Of a stretch of DNA of 64,000 nt, positions 31,585-39,809 are shown in pieces. The DNA is taken from positions 62,001 to 126,000 of the forward strand of contig NZ_VFPH01000002.1 in NCBI RefSeq assembly GCF_006717045.1. The letters run 5' to 3'. The notes below the pieces were generated by a model. That model ran no database searches, had not been told where the DNA came from, and saw nothing but the letters and a program-made list of their open reading frames with translations. How positions within the stretch are numbered: the stretch's first letter is position 1; every line of letters starts with the position of its first letter. This DNA comes from Pseudonocardia cypriaca (GTDB taxonomy: Bacteria > Actinomycetota > Actinomycetes > Mycobacteriales > Pseudonocardiaceae). Made by a program: the position numbers and the translations under genes.

Positions 31585-32522
31585 CGCTGCAACACCACCT
31601 TCTCCGCGCCCTTGAGCGCCAGCATCCGCCGTACGTCCGCCGGGGTTGCGATCTGTTTGCCGAGGTCGGCGAGGACCTCCCGGACCTTCGTCACCTGTTG
31701 TGCGTTGCTGGTCGCCTTCTCGCCCTTGCCGATGTAGAGGTTGTCCTCCAGCCCCACGCGCACATGACCGCCGAGCCACGCGCTGTGGGTGCAGAACTGC
31801 ATCTGGCGGCGTCCCGCGGCGAACGCGGAGAAGTGGTAGTCGGCGCCGAAGAGCTTGTCGGCGATGGCGACCATGTGCGTGAGGTTGGCGTGATCGGCCC
31901 CGATCCCGCCGAGGATCCCGAAGACACCCTGGATGAGGAACGGCGGCGTCGCGAGCGCCCGGTCGGCGAAGTGCGCGAGCGTGTACAGGTGCCCGATGTC
32001 GTAGCACTCGTACTCGAACCGGGTCCCGCCCCGCTCACCGAGCTCCCGCAGCGCGTACTCGATCTGCTCGAAGGTGTTGATGAACGGCCTGCGGTAGGTG
32101 TTCTCGACGTACGGCTTCTCCCACGCGTGTTTCCAGCTGGTCACACGGTCGGCGATGCCCGAGAAGACGAAGTTCATCGACCCCATGTTGAGAGAGGCGA
32201 GCTCGGGGCTGAACCGGGTCGCGGCGGCGAGCCGCTCCTCGATCGTCATCGACGACGCCCCGCCGGTCGTGATGTTGACGACCGCGTCGCACCCCGCGGT
32301 GATCGGCGGGATGATCTCCTCGAACACCTCCGGTTCGAACGCCGGACGGCCGTCCTCGGGGTGCCGGGCGTGGAGGTGGATGACGGCCGCCCCGGCCTCC
32401 GCCGCGGCGAGCGCCTCCGCGACGATCTCCTGTGGGCTGATCGGGAGGTGGTCGCTCTGCGACGGCACGTGGACCGAGCCCGTCACCGCGGTGCTGATGA
32501 TCACGCGCTCGGCGGGGATCAC
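31581..32522 (-). CDS. Beta-keto acid cleavage enzyme (BKACE, DUF849)
   Basis: This 313-residue protein is a BKACE (Kce-type). Segments include ITAVTGSVH-like IISTAVTGSVHVPSQSDHLP, the zinc motif VIHLHAR (about 47-53), EIIPPI, VVNITTGGASSMTIEERL, LNMGSMNF and EYECYDIGHLYTLA, with a glutamate ligand, then GGHVRVGLEDNLYIGKG. BKACEs condense a beta-keto acid with acetyl-CoA, giving acetoacetate and a new acyl-CoA. The variable substrate pocket cannot be read here. The GTG start lies 38 nt after a palindromic operator candidate. Confidence 0.87.
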   Translation of the reverse strand: MIPAERVIISTAVTGSVHVPSQSDHLPISPQEIVAEALAAAEAGAAVIHLHARHPEDGRPAFEPEVFEEIIPPITAGCDAVVNITTGGASSMTIEERLAAATRFSPELASLNMGSMNFVFSGIADRVTSWKHAWEKPYVENTYRRPFINTFEQIEYALRELGERGGTRFEYECYDIGHLYTLAHFADRALATPPFLIQGVFGILGGIGADHANLTHMVAIADKLFGADYHFSAFAAGRRQMQFCTHSAWLGGHVRVGLEDNLYIGKGEKATSNAQQVTKVREVLADLGKQIATPADVRRMLALKGAEKVVLQR

Positions 32523-32560
32523 GGCGGTCCCTCGGCAGGAAGCATGTGTCGACCTCGCTT

Positions 32561-32588
32561 GTTCGATATGCGAACGGTTCGTTCACCA
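32561..32588. promoter_or_regulatory. IclR-type operator candidate upstream of BKACE
   Basis: GTTCGATATGCGAAC (32561-32575) is an inverted repeat with arms GTTCG/CGAAC. CGAAC-G-GTTCG (32571-32581) overlaps it as a second repeat. The element resembles the site at 26543-26557 of the aldolase operon. Confidence 0.5.
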
Positions 32589-32650
32589 TACGGCGCGGGC
32601 GACGTGGCTGTCCACGACTCGGAGGGCCGGGAAGATCGGCGCTCCGCGGG

Positions 32651-34015
32651 TCAAGCCACCGGAAGGCCGACGAGACCGGCCGCGAGGCCGAGCGCCGCGC
32701 TGATCCCGAGGACGCGCAGGACCGGCCAGCGGGCGAGGAAGATCAGTCCGGCTGCGACGAGCGCGATGGCGAGCGACACCGGGCGGAGCGTGGCGAGGTC
32801 GGGCACCTGGAGCGCGAGCGGGCCCGTGTGGACCACCGCGAACAGCGTGCTCTCCGCGAAGTAGACACCGAGGTTCGCGATCACCCCGACGACCGCGGCC
32901 GTGATGCCGGTCAGCGCGCCCGCGAGTGCCCTGTTGCCGCGCAGCCGCTCGATGTAGGGGGCGCCGAGGAAGATGAACAGGAAGCTCGGCACGAACGTCA
33001 CCCACGTCACCAGCAGCGATGCCACAACACCCGCCGCCCACGGCGAGAGCGGGCCGGGATCGGCGTAGGCGCCGAGGAACGCCACGAACTGCACCACCAT
33101 GATCAACGGACCCGGCGTCGTCTCGGCCAGCGCGAGGCCGTGGACCATGTCGTCCGCTGTGACCCAGCCGAAGGTCTGCACGGCCTGCTGGGCGACGAAG
33201 GCCAGCACGGCGTAGGCCCCGCCGAAGGTGACGAGGGCGGTGCCTGCGAAGAACAGGCCCTGCGCGGTGAAGACGCTCGCGGCCCCGAGCACGAGCGCGG
33301 CCAGCGCGATCGGTGCCGTCCAGACGACCAGGCCGATGGCGAGCATTCGCAGCGTGCGGGCGGTGGACGGCGCCTCGGTGTGCAGGGCGTCGTCGGCGAT
33401 GAGCGGCTCCGGCCCGCCGGCGGCATCCTCGGCGTGCTGGGAACGGTGGAACCCAGGAACCCGGCGCGCGGCCCACCAGCCGATGAGCGCCGCAGCCGCG
33501 ATGACCACGGGGAACGGGATCCCGAACACGGCCAGTGCGACGAAGGCCGCGACGGCGATCGAGACGAGCAACGGGTGCCGCAGCGCCCGGCCGGCCACCC
33601 GCACGACCGCTTGGGCGACTATCGCCACGACGGCCGCGCCGAGTCCGGTGAACAGGGCGGCGACGGCCGTGGTGTCCCCGAACGCGACGTAGATCGCCGA
33701 CAGCGCCAACAGGGCCACCATGCCGGGGAGCACGAACAGCACGCCTGCGACCAGGCCGCCGCGCAGCCCGTTCAGCAGCCATCCGACGTAGATCGCGAGC
33801 TGGTGGGCCTCCGGGCCGGGCAGCAGCATGCAGTAGTTGAGGGCGTGCATGAACCGGCGCTGGCTGATCCAGCGGCGGTCGTCGACGAGTGCGCGCTGCA
33901 TGACCGCGATCTGCCCGGCGGGTCCGCCGAAGGTCTGCAGGGAGATCGCGAACCACGCCCGCGTCGCGGACCGGAACGGCACCACGTCCACCGTCGTGCG
34001 CTCGTCAGCCGTCAT
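32651..34015 (-). CDS. chrA: Chromate efflux transporter ChrA
   Basis: This is a 454-residue long-chain ChrA with two homologous halves of about six helices each. Both carry family motifs: FGGPAGQIAVMQ and LLPGPEAHQLAIYVGW in the first half, TFGGAYAVLAFVAQQ and LAETTPGPLIMVVQFVAFLGAY in the second. It exports chromate using the membrane potential. The ATG lies 14 nt after chrB-C, in a chrB(N)-chrB(C)-chrA operon. Chromate regulators of the ChrB type control such operons. Confidence 0.93.
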   Translation of the reverse strand: MTADERTTVDVVPFRSATRAWFAISLQTFGGPAGQIAVMQRALVDDRRWISQRRFMHALNYCMLLPGPEAHQLAIYVGWLLNGLRGGLVAGVLFVLPGMVALLALSAIYVAFGDTTAVAALFTGLGAAVVAIVAQAVVRVAGRALRHPLLVSIAVAAFVALAVFGIPFPVVIAAAALIGWWAARRVPGFHRSQHAEDAAGGPEPLIADDALHTEAPSTARTLRMLAIGLVVWTAPIALAALVLGAASVFTAQGLFFAGTALVTFGGAYAVLAFVAQQAVQTFGWVTADDMVHGLALAETTPGPLIMVVQFVAFLGAYADPGPLSPWAAGVVASLLVTWVTFVPSFLFIFLGAPYIERLRGNRALAGALTGITAAVVGVIANLGVYFAESTLFAVVHTGPLALQVPDLATLRPVSLAIALVAAGLIFLARWPVLRVLGISAALGLAAGLVGLPVA

Positions 34016-34029
34016 CTGGCACTCCTGGG

Positions 34030-34473
34030 TCAGGTGGGCGGCCGGCCGAGCAGCACGGCCCGCCGGAAGTACTCGTAGAGGCCGTCGAACACCGGTCCGG
34101 TGACGGCGAGCACGACGTCGTCGTCGCTGGTCATGGAGAGCCCGCGCAGCACGGCGTCCAGCCCGGCCGCCTCTGGGGCGTCGTACCGGTCGTCCTCCAG
34201 GTCGGCCTCGTGCACGACCTCGGCGAGCTTCCACAGCACCGGGTCGGTCAGGTCGTAGCGGCGCAGGATCGTCTCGAACGTGCACTCCTGCCCCGCCGGG
34301 CCGGGCTGGTGGCCCAGCTCCACCCCGCGCATGTCGAAGGGGGTCGCATCGGCGGGCACCTCGCTGCGGTCGGCCACGAACACGAACTCGGCATCCGGGT
34401 CGACGAACCGCCGGACGAGCCACGCCGACGCCGCCCGGTCGATGTGCACCCCGCGGCGCGTCGCCCACCTCAT
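34030..34473 (-). CDS. chrB: Chromate resistance protein, ChrB C-terminal domain
   Basis: This 147-residue protein starts MRWATRRGVHIDRAASAWLVRRFVDP and contains EFVFVADRSEVPADATPFDMRG, CTFETILRRYDLTDP, then ADLEDDRYDAPEAAGLDAVLRG. These are the segments of the C-terminal half of proteobacterial ChrB, a chromate-responsive regulator and resistance factor. Here it is a separate gene whose ATG overlaps the stop of the N-terminal partner by four bases. Confidence 0.87.
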   Translation of the reverse strand: MRWATRRGVHIDRAASAWLVRRFVDPDAEFVFVADRSEVPADATPFDMRGVELGHQPGPAGQECTFETILRRYDLTDPVLWKLAEVVHEADLEDDRYDAPEAAGLDAVLRGLSMTSDDDVVLAVTGPVFDGLYEYFRRAVLLGRPPT

Positions 34474-34976
34474 ACCGGCTCCCGATCGGCACCGGCGCGC
34501 GCGGCGAGCGCCTCGACGGCCGCCCGGGCGAGCGCACGCTCGGGAGGCGGGAAGAAGTCCCGCCGCTCGATGTGCCTGAGCTCGCCGCGCAGCCGCCGCA
34601 GCGCCGCGAGCCCACCGTCGGCCGCCTGCACGGCCTGGTCCCGAACCTGGACGTACTCGGCGGCTCGCGCCGCCGCCATCTGCTCGGCGAGCCGGCGCTC
34701 GTCCGCGACCGTCCCCGGCCGCGCCGTCCACAGCATCGCCGACCCGCCCGCCTGCACCACGTCCTCGGCCACCCACTCCAGCTGCTCGCGGGTGCGCGCG
34801 TCGGCGGGGAGCGCCACCACGCCGTCGCCGATCTGCGCCACGCCCAGCCGCTTCAGCTTCCGCCAGATCGCGATCCGGGGCGTGGAGGGCTCGCGGGGCA
34901 CCCGGTAGCAGAGCAGCACCCACTCCCCCGCATCGCTCCGGGCCGCTGACACGAACGGATGTAACCACGGTTGCAT
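34470..34976 (-). CDS. Chromate resistance protein, ChrB N-terminal domain
   Basis: The 168-residue product contains WVLLCYRVPREPSTPRIAIWRKLKRLGVAQIGDGVVALPA, DARTREQLEWVAEDV and GGSAMLWTARPG, which are the N-terminal half of ChrB. The frame opens upstream to 35012, but the ATG at 34976 is the better start, since it is followed by the conserved part after a short tail. With the next gene it makes a split ChrB. It may bind DNA at the chr promoter. The C-terminal part is helical and rich in Ala/Arg. Confidence 0.83.
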   Translation of the reverse strand: MQPWLHPFVSAARSDAGEWVLLCYRVPREPSTPRIAIWRKLKRLGVAQIGDGVVALPADARTREQLEWVAEDVVQAGGSAMLWTARPGTVADERRLAEQMAAARAAEYVQVRDQAVQAADGGLAALRRLRGELRHIERRDFFPPPERALARAAVEALAARAGADREPV

Positions 34977-35062
34977 CACCGAGACAACGTGTGGGGGTTC
35001 ACGGTGCAGCACGGCCGGCTGGGGTGGTAACTCTGAAGATCAGTCGTCGAAAGCAGGTCGAG

Positions 35063-35083
35063 ATGCACGGACCTCGCCTGTGA
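35063..35083 (+). other. Six-codon upstream ORF overlapping the GNAT start
   Basis: ATGCACGGACCTCGCCTGTGA encodes MHGPRL and its stop overlaps the GTG start of the acetyltransferase gene by four bases. Whether it is translated cannot be judged; it would couple ribosome flow into the GNAT gene. Confidence 0.3.
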
Positions 35084-35778
35084 GCGAGCAGCACGTCCTG
35101 GACAACCCGATCCGCGCCTCCCTCCTCGGCCCGCACGCGCACCTCGCGGTCCGGCACGGCGCGGTCGTCCGCTACCCGGCCGACGTGAGCCCCTTCATGG
35201 CGCTGCCCGACGAACCGGACGCCCGCGCCTGGGCCGACCTCGCCGCGGCGATCGGTCCGGACCGGACGGGCGCCGTGTCGGCACCGCGCGTCGAGCCGCC
35301 GCCCGGGTGGGAGGTGCTCGCCGACGTCGCGGCCGTCCAGCTCGTCGACGCCGGTGTCGCGGCCGTGCCGGACCCCGAGGCAGTCGTCCTCGGGCCGGCC
35401 GACGTGCCGGAGATGCTCGCGCTCGTCGAGCGCACCCGGCCGGGGCCGTTCCTGCCCCGCACCGTCGAGATGGGCACCTACCTCGGCATCCGGCACGAGG
35501 GTGAGCTCGTGGCGATGGCCGGTGAGCGGCTGCACCCGCCCGGCTGGACCGAGATCAGCGCCGTCTGCACCGACGCCCGCTTCCGCGGGCGCGGGCTGGC
35601 CACCCGCCTCGTGCTCGCCGTCGCCGCCGGGATCCGGGAGCGCGGCGAGACCGCGCTGATGCACGCCGCGGCGTCGAACGTGAACGCGATCCGGCTGTAC
35701 GAGTCGCTGGGCTTCGCGCTGCGCAGGCACACCCGGTTCGTCGGCCTCCGCGCGCTCGCCGACGAGGCCGTCGCCTGA
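35080..35778 (+). CDS. GNAT-family N-acetyltransferase (FR47-like)
   Basis: This 232-residue protein has an N-terminal half of low similarity and a C-terminal GNAT core at about 100-225. GIRHEGELVAMAGERLHPPGWTEISAVCTDARFRGRGLATRLVLAVAAGIRERG contains the acetyl-CoA motif RGRGLA, and NAIRLYESLGFALRR is the last helix. It transfers an acetyl group to an unknown amine. The GTG start overlaps a 6-codon uORF. It is divergent from the chr operon. Confidence 0.85.
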   Translation: MSEQHVLDNPIRASLLGPHAHLAVRHGAVVRYPADVSPFMALPDEPDARAWADLAAAIGPDRTGAVSAPRVEPPPGWEVLADVAAVQLVDAGVAAVPDPEAVVLGPADVPEMLALVERTRPGPFLPRTVEMGTYLGIRHEGELVAMAGERLHPPGWTEISAVCTDARFRGRGLATRLVLAVAAGIRERGETALMHAAASNVNAIRLYESLGFALRRHTRFVGLRALADEAVA

Positions 35779-36007
35779 TCTGTTCCCTCCTGCGGGCGTT
35801 CGCCCCTCGATGAGTGCCGTGCCAGCCGCCCGCCCGCACGAGGTGGCGGGTCGGGGAACGCCCGGTGTCCGGGTCGGCGTCACCGGCATCCGGAGCTGGG
35901 GTACGGGCGGCCGGCACGGTGCAGGTGCACGTCGACGTCGACAGGACGTCGTCCCGACGAGGGCGTAGTCGATGTGGCGCCGCCGGGTCAGCCCGGTCGC
36001 GGGCACG

Positions 36008-37132
36008 TCAGCGGGTGGCGGCGAGGGGCTCCTCGCGGGCGGCGAGTTCGGCCTCCTTCTCCCGGATGACCGGGAGGACGTGGCGGCCGAAGTACTCGAC
36101 CTCCTCGTGGTAGTGCAGGAAGCCCAGCAGCAGGAGGTTCGCGCCCCGCCGCTTGTACTCGACCGCGCGGTCGGCGATCTGCTCCGGCGTGCCGATGAGC
36201 CGGGTGCGGAAGCCGTCGTTGTACTGGACGAGGTCCTCGAACGCCGAGTCGGCCCACATCCCGCGCTTGTCCGCGGTGGAGGCGCCCGCCTGCTGAACGG
36301 CGGTGCGGAAGCCCTCGACGGCCTCGACGTCGGCCTTGGCGATGACCTCGCGGAGCGTCTCGCGGGCCTCCCGCTCGGAGTCGCGGGCGATGAGGAAGGC
36401 GTTCAGCCCGAACCGCACCGCGCCCGCCCGGCCCGCCTCGGCCGCGTAGGCGTTGACCTCCTCGACCTGCTCGGTGAACCCGTCGTAGTCCTTGCCGTTC
36501 GAGAAGTACCAGTCCGACACCCGGCCGCCGTTGCGGCGGGCGGCCGTGGAGTTGCCGCCCTGGAAGATCTCCGGATGGGGCCGGCCCGGCACATCGACGG
36601 GCTTGGGCTTCAGGTCGAAGTCGTGGAGGCGGTAGAAGTCGCCGTGGAACTCCGCGTGATCGCTGGTCCAGATCTCGCGCAGTACCCGGATGAACTCCTC
36701 GCTGCGGCGGTAGCGCTCGTCGTGCTCGAGCCACGGCTCGCCCAGCTTCGTGAACTCGTCCTTGAACCAGCCCGACACCACGTTGACGGCGGCGCGGCCA
36801 CCGGACAGGTGGTCGGCCGTCGCCAGGAGCTTTGCGAGCACGCCCGGCTGCCACAGCCCCGGGTGGACGGCTGCGATGACCTTCAGCCGCTCGGTGGCCA
36901 GCAGCAGCGCGAGGGAGAAGCTGGTCGACTCGTGCTGGTAGGCGGCGCCGTAGCTGGCGATGTAGCGCACCTGGGAGAGGGCGTACTCGAAGCCGTTGTC
37001 CTCGGCGAGCCGGGCGAGGTGCCTGTTGTAGTCGTATCCCCAGTCGGTGCGCTGCTCGATGGCGCTCGTGACGAGCCCACCGCTGACGTTGGGCACCCAG
37101 TAGGCGAACTTCAGTGGTTCCTGTGCGGACAT
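36008..37132 (-). CDS. sfnG: LLM-class flavin monooxygenase, dimethylsulfone monooxygenase SfnG-like
   Basis: The 374-residue TIM-barrel FMNH2-dependent monooxygenase begins FAYWVPNVSGGLVTSAIEQRTDWGYDYNRHLARLAEDNGFEYALSQVR, a close fit to SfnG. Further motifs are STSFSLALLLATERLKVIAAVHPG, VNVVSGWFKDEFTKLGEPWLEHDERYRRSEEFI and HPEIFQGGNSTAARRNG. SfnG converts dimethyl sulfone to methanesulfinate with FMNH2 and O2. The start ATG is 41 codons inside a longer open frame, chosen from homology. No flavin reductase gene is adjacent. Other actinobacterial relatives are annotated only as LLM-class, so the substrate is not certain. Confidence 0.82.
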   Translation of the reverse strand: MSAQEPLKFAYWVPNVSGGLVTSAIEQRTDWGYDYNRHLARLAEDNGFEYALSQVRYIASYGAAYQHESTSFSLALLLATERLKVIAAVHPGLWQPGVLAKLLATADHLSGGRAAVNVVSGWFKDEFTKLGEPWLEHDERYRRSEEFIRVLREIWTSDHAEFHGDFYRLHDFDLKPKPVDVPGRPHPEIFQGGNSTAARRNGGRVSDWYFSNGKDYDGFTEQVEEVNAYAAEAGRAGAVRFGLNAFLIARDSEREARETLREVIAKADVEAVEGFRTAVQQAGASTADKRGMWADSAFEDLVQYNDGFRTRLIGTPEQIADRAVEYKRRGANLLLLGFLHYHEEVEYFGRHVLPVIREKEAELAAREEPLAATR

Positions 37133-37334
37133 GCGTGTCTCCCAGATGTGGGGCGGACGGGTGGCGTGGCGGGCGGTCAGCGACACGCACAGGAGACGAC
37201 GCGCAGATGATCCACATGGCGCCTGCGGACGAGCGGCGACGTGGTCATCCATCGACGAGACCAGACGACCGCCCCGGCTGTCAAAGGCAGTCCCGGGATC
37301 CGGTCGGAGCGACTGGAAGTACGGACAAACAACA

Positions 37335-37408
37335 CGACTTCACAAATCCAGTGGGCACTTCACACAGGGCCCGCCCTTTGTGAAGTGCCCACACGATCTG
37401 TGAAGTCG
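37335..37408. repeat. Nested 74-bp palindromic element
   Basis: The outer arms CGACTTCACA (37335-37344) and TGTGAAGTCG (37399-37408) are exact complements. Inside, separated by 6 nt on each side, is a 20-bp stem with one mismatch (37351-37370 against 37373-37392) and a 2-nt loop. ACTTCACA occurs in both arms of both stems, so four times. It lies seven nt beyond the stop of the DUF4386 gene and 203 nt before the SfnG start. It can act as a terminator, but the four-fold half site and the symmetry suggest a mobile or repeated palindrome or a binding site. Confidence 0.7.
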
Positions 37409-37415
37409 CCCCGGA

Positions 37416-38084
37416 CTACCTGCTGGACCGGCGGATGATCGCCACGCCTGCGACGATCGTCCACACCATCGAGAGGACGCGCCCGACCGGAAGCGCGATG
37501 CTCGCGTAGTACATCGCCAGGGACAGCACGGACAGCACCGCGATCCCACCCGCGACGAAACCGAACCAGCGGGTCGGCGCGCCGAACAGGCGCTCGCGGC
37601 CCAGCAGCAACGCCGCACCGACGACGAACACGCCGAGCGTCACGACGTTGACCACGCCGCCCGCGTAGAAGTTCGCCTGGCGCAGGGCCAGTACCACCGC
37701 GTCGCTCGCCGAGGTCACGACCATCGCGAGCGTCGCCGACAACGCGGACGACACCACCATCGCGGCGACCGACAGGTAGCCGACCCGAGGCAGCCACGCG
37801 GCACCCACCGCGCGCAGGGCCGGGGCGAGGAAGGCGACGAACACCGCGAAGCACGCCACCGAGACGACCTGGAGGCTCGCGGTGAGCCCGACGGCGAGTG
37901 GGTTCGCCGCGTAGTACGCGGCCACCTCGGCGGCCGGCGAGTTCGGCATCGGCAGCGGGCGGTCGGCGACTGCGCTCGAGACCGGGGTGGCGGCCAGGTA
38001 CGCCCCGAGGAAGCCGACGGGGGCGAGGACTCCGGCGGCGAGCTCCGACGCGGACCGGTTCCGGGAAGAGGCGGGGAGGGCCAT
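37416..38084 (-). CDS. DUF4386-like integral membrane protein
   Basis: The 222-residue protein has five or six hydrophobic helices (for example LAAGVLAPVGFLGAYLAAT, SLQVVSVACFAVFVAFLAPALR, VGYLSVAAMVVSSALSATLAMVV and FVAGGIAVLSVLSLAMYYASIAL). It has an AAEVAAYYAANPLAVGL segment in the first loop, seen in DUF4386 proteins. No catalytic residues are visible. It sits alone, followed by the nested palindrome. Confidence 0.7.
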   Translation of the reverse strand: MALPASSRNRSASELAAGVLAPVGFLGAYLAATPVSSAVADRPLPMPNSPAAEVAAYYAANPLAVGLTASLQVVSVACFAVFVAFLAPALRAVGAAWLPRVGYLSVAAMVVSSALSATLAMVVTSASDAVVLALRQANFYAGGVVNVVTLGVFVVGAALLLGRERLFGAPTRWFGFVAGGIAVLSVLSLAMYYASIALPVGRVLSMVWTIVAGVAIIRRSSR

Positions 38085-38217
38085 CGTGCATCTCCTTCGT
38101 TCGGATCGAGGGCTCTCACGATCCGGATCCGGACATGCGTGCGCGTCCCGCTCAGGAGCCGATCCCGGGTACCGCGGCGGCGGTACGCGCCGGTGCCGGC
38201 CTGCGCTCCGGGACGTA

Positions 38218-39177
38218 TCAGGGCGTCCCGGCGATCGCCGCGACGCGGCCGGCGAGCCGGGCGGCGGCCTCCCGCAGCTCCGGTGGCTCCAGGACCTCCG
38301 CCTCGAAGCCCAGCCGGGCGACGTGCACGGCGAGCCAGTCCAGATCGACCCCTCCCACGACGAGCACGCACCACCCGTCGCGATCGTCCTCGACGCGTCC
38401 CACCTGGGGCGGTACCAGGTCCCGCACCTCGTCGGGCCGCGCGCGCAGCCGGACGCGGGCGAGGTACCGGTAGGGCGCCTCCGTGACGGACCGCTGCACG
38501 TAGGCGACCGGGTCGGGATGCTCCCTCGGCCGGAAGCGCCAGGTCGTCGCCACCACGTCGCGCATCCGGTCGAGCCGGAAGGTGCGCCAGTCGGCGCCGT
38601 CGACGTCCCATGCCATCAGGTACCAGCGGCGGCCGGTCGCGACCATCCGCATCGGTTCGACGGTGCGCTCGCGCTCCGCGCCGTCGCGGCCGGCGTACCG
38701 GAACCGCACCCGCACCGCGTCGCGGCAGGCCCGGGCGAGCGTCACGAGCAGCTCCGGGTCGATCTCGACCCCCGGACCGACGAGGGTCTCGATGGCGCCC
38801 TGCACGGCCCGCACCTCCGCCCGCAACCGAGGCGGCATGACCTGGTCGAGCTTCGCGAGTGCGCGCAGCGCCGCCTCCCCCGCCCCGGCGACCGTGCCAC
38901 CCGACGCCATCCGCAGCGAGACGGCCGTCGCGATCGCCTCCTCGTCGTCGAGGAGCAGCGGCGGCAGCCGGGTGCCCGCGCCGAGCTGGTAGCCGCCGCC
39001 GACGCCCGCCGTCGCGTGCACGGGGTAGCCGAGCGCGCGCAGCCGCTCCACGTCGCGGCGCACGGAGCGGTCGGTGACCCCCAGCTCGGCGGCCAGCTCG
39101 GCCGCGGTCCACGACGGCCGTCGCTGCAGCAGCGCCAGCAACCGCAGGACGCGCTCGGTGGTGGCCTCCACGCTCAC
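38218..39177 (-). CDS. WYL-domain transcriptional regulator (DeoR-type HTH)
   Basis: The 319-residue protein has an N-terminal HTH (about 3-60; RVLRLLALLQRRPSWTAAELAAELGVTDRSVRRDVERLRALGYPV), then GGYQLGAGTRLPPLLLDDEE, and a WYL domain (about 135-215; VRFRYAGRDG, RRWYLMAWDVDGADWRTFRLDRM) with a C-terminal WCX part (WLAVHVARLGFEAEVLEP). WYL domains bind nucleic acid or small ligands. It is divergent from a DinB gene with a 61-nt gap; this pairing is common in actinobacteria. Confidence 0.9.
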   Translation of the reverse strand: MSVEATTERVLRLLALLQRRPSWTAAELAAELGVTDRSVRRDVERLRALGYPVHATAGVGGGYQLGAGTRLPPLLLDDEEAIATAVSLRMASGGTVAGAGEAALRALAKLDQVMPPRLRAEVRAVQGAIETLVGPGVEIDPELLVTLARACRDAVRVRFRYAGRDGAERERTVEPMRMVATGRRWYLMAWDVDGADWRTFRLDRMRDVVATTWRFRPREHPDPVAYVQRSVTEAPYRYLARVRLRARPDEVRDLVPPQVGRVEDDRDGWCVLVVGGVDLDWLAVHVARLGFEAEVLEPPELREAAARLAGRVAAIAGTP

Positions 39178-39238
39178 CCGCTGATCGTTCCACGAATCAC
39201 GGAAGGCAGCTGTCCGCTATCGGCGGGAAGCTGGACGC

Positions 39239-39808
39239 GTGACCGACCAGACCTGGAACCCCCTGCTCCGCGACCAGATCGACTGGCACTGGACCCACCA
39301 GCTGCGCGAGCGCCTCGACGGGCTCACCGACGACGAGTACTTCTGGGAACCCGCCCCCGGCTGCTGGAGCCTGCGGCCGCGGGGCACCGGCACCACCTCG
39401 GCGCAGGCCGGATCCGGCGCGATGACGATCGACTTCGCCTTCCCGCAGCCCGTCCCGGCGCCGTTCACGACGATCGCATGGCGCCTCGCGCACGTGATCG
39501 TCGGCGTGCTGGCGATGCGCAACGTGGCGCATTTCGGTCGCGCACGCACCGACTACCAGTCCTTCGAGTACGCCCCGACCGCGGCCGTGGCCCTGGCCCA
39601 GCTCGACGAGGAGTACGCCACGTGGCTGGCCGGGGTCGAGTCCCTCGGCGAAGCCGGGCTCACCCGCCCGTGCGGGGAGGCCGAAGGGCCGTACGCCGCC
39701 CTCCCCATGGCGGCGCTGGTGCTGCACATCAACCGCGAGCTGATCCACCACCTGGCCGAGGTCTGCCTTCTCCGAGACCTTCACCTGCACACCCGGGAGG
39801 CGAGCTGA
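39239..39808 (+). CDS. DinB-family protein
   Basis: This 189-residue four-helix-bundle protein has histidines placed for the metal site: HWTHQLRERLDGLTDDEYFWEPAPGCWSLR near the start, TIAWRLAHVIVGVLAMRN (about 82-99), and ALVLHINRELIHHLAEVCLLRDL at the end. DinB relatives include thiol-dependent transferases and damage-inducible proteins; the role here is unknown. A GTG start follows the divergent promoter. One base separates its stop from the next ATG. Confidence 0.86.
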   Translation: MTDQTWNPLLRDQIDWHWTHQLRERLDGLTDDEYFWEPAPGCWSLRPRGTGTTSAQAGSGAMTIDFAFPQPVPAPFTTIAWRLAHVIVGVLAMRNVAHFGRARTDYQSFEYAPTAAVALAQLDEEYATWLAGVESLGEAGLTRPCGEAEGPYAALPMAALVLHINRELIHHLAEVCLLRDLHLHTREAS

Positions 39809-39809
39809 G

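Noticed and set aside
31585..32007. N-terminal extension of the SDR at 30829-31584
   Set aside because: Antisense-like Arg/Pro-rich text that overlaps the BKACE gene on the same strand in another frame; SDR homology begins at the ATG of 31584.
34474..34968. N-terminal extension of the ChrB C-terminal protein
   Set aside because: It is an alternative frame of the ChrB N-terminal gene, with Arg/Gly/Ala repeats; the ATG at 34473 fits the homology.
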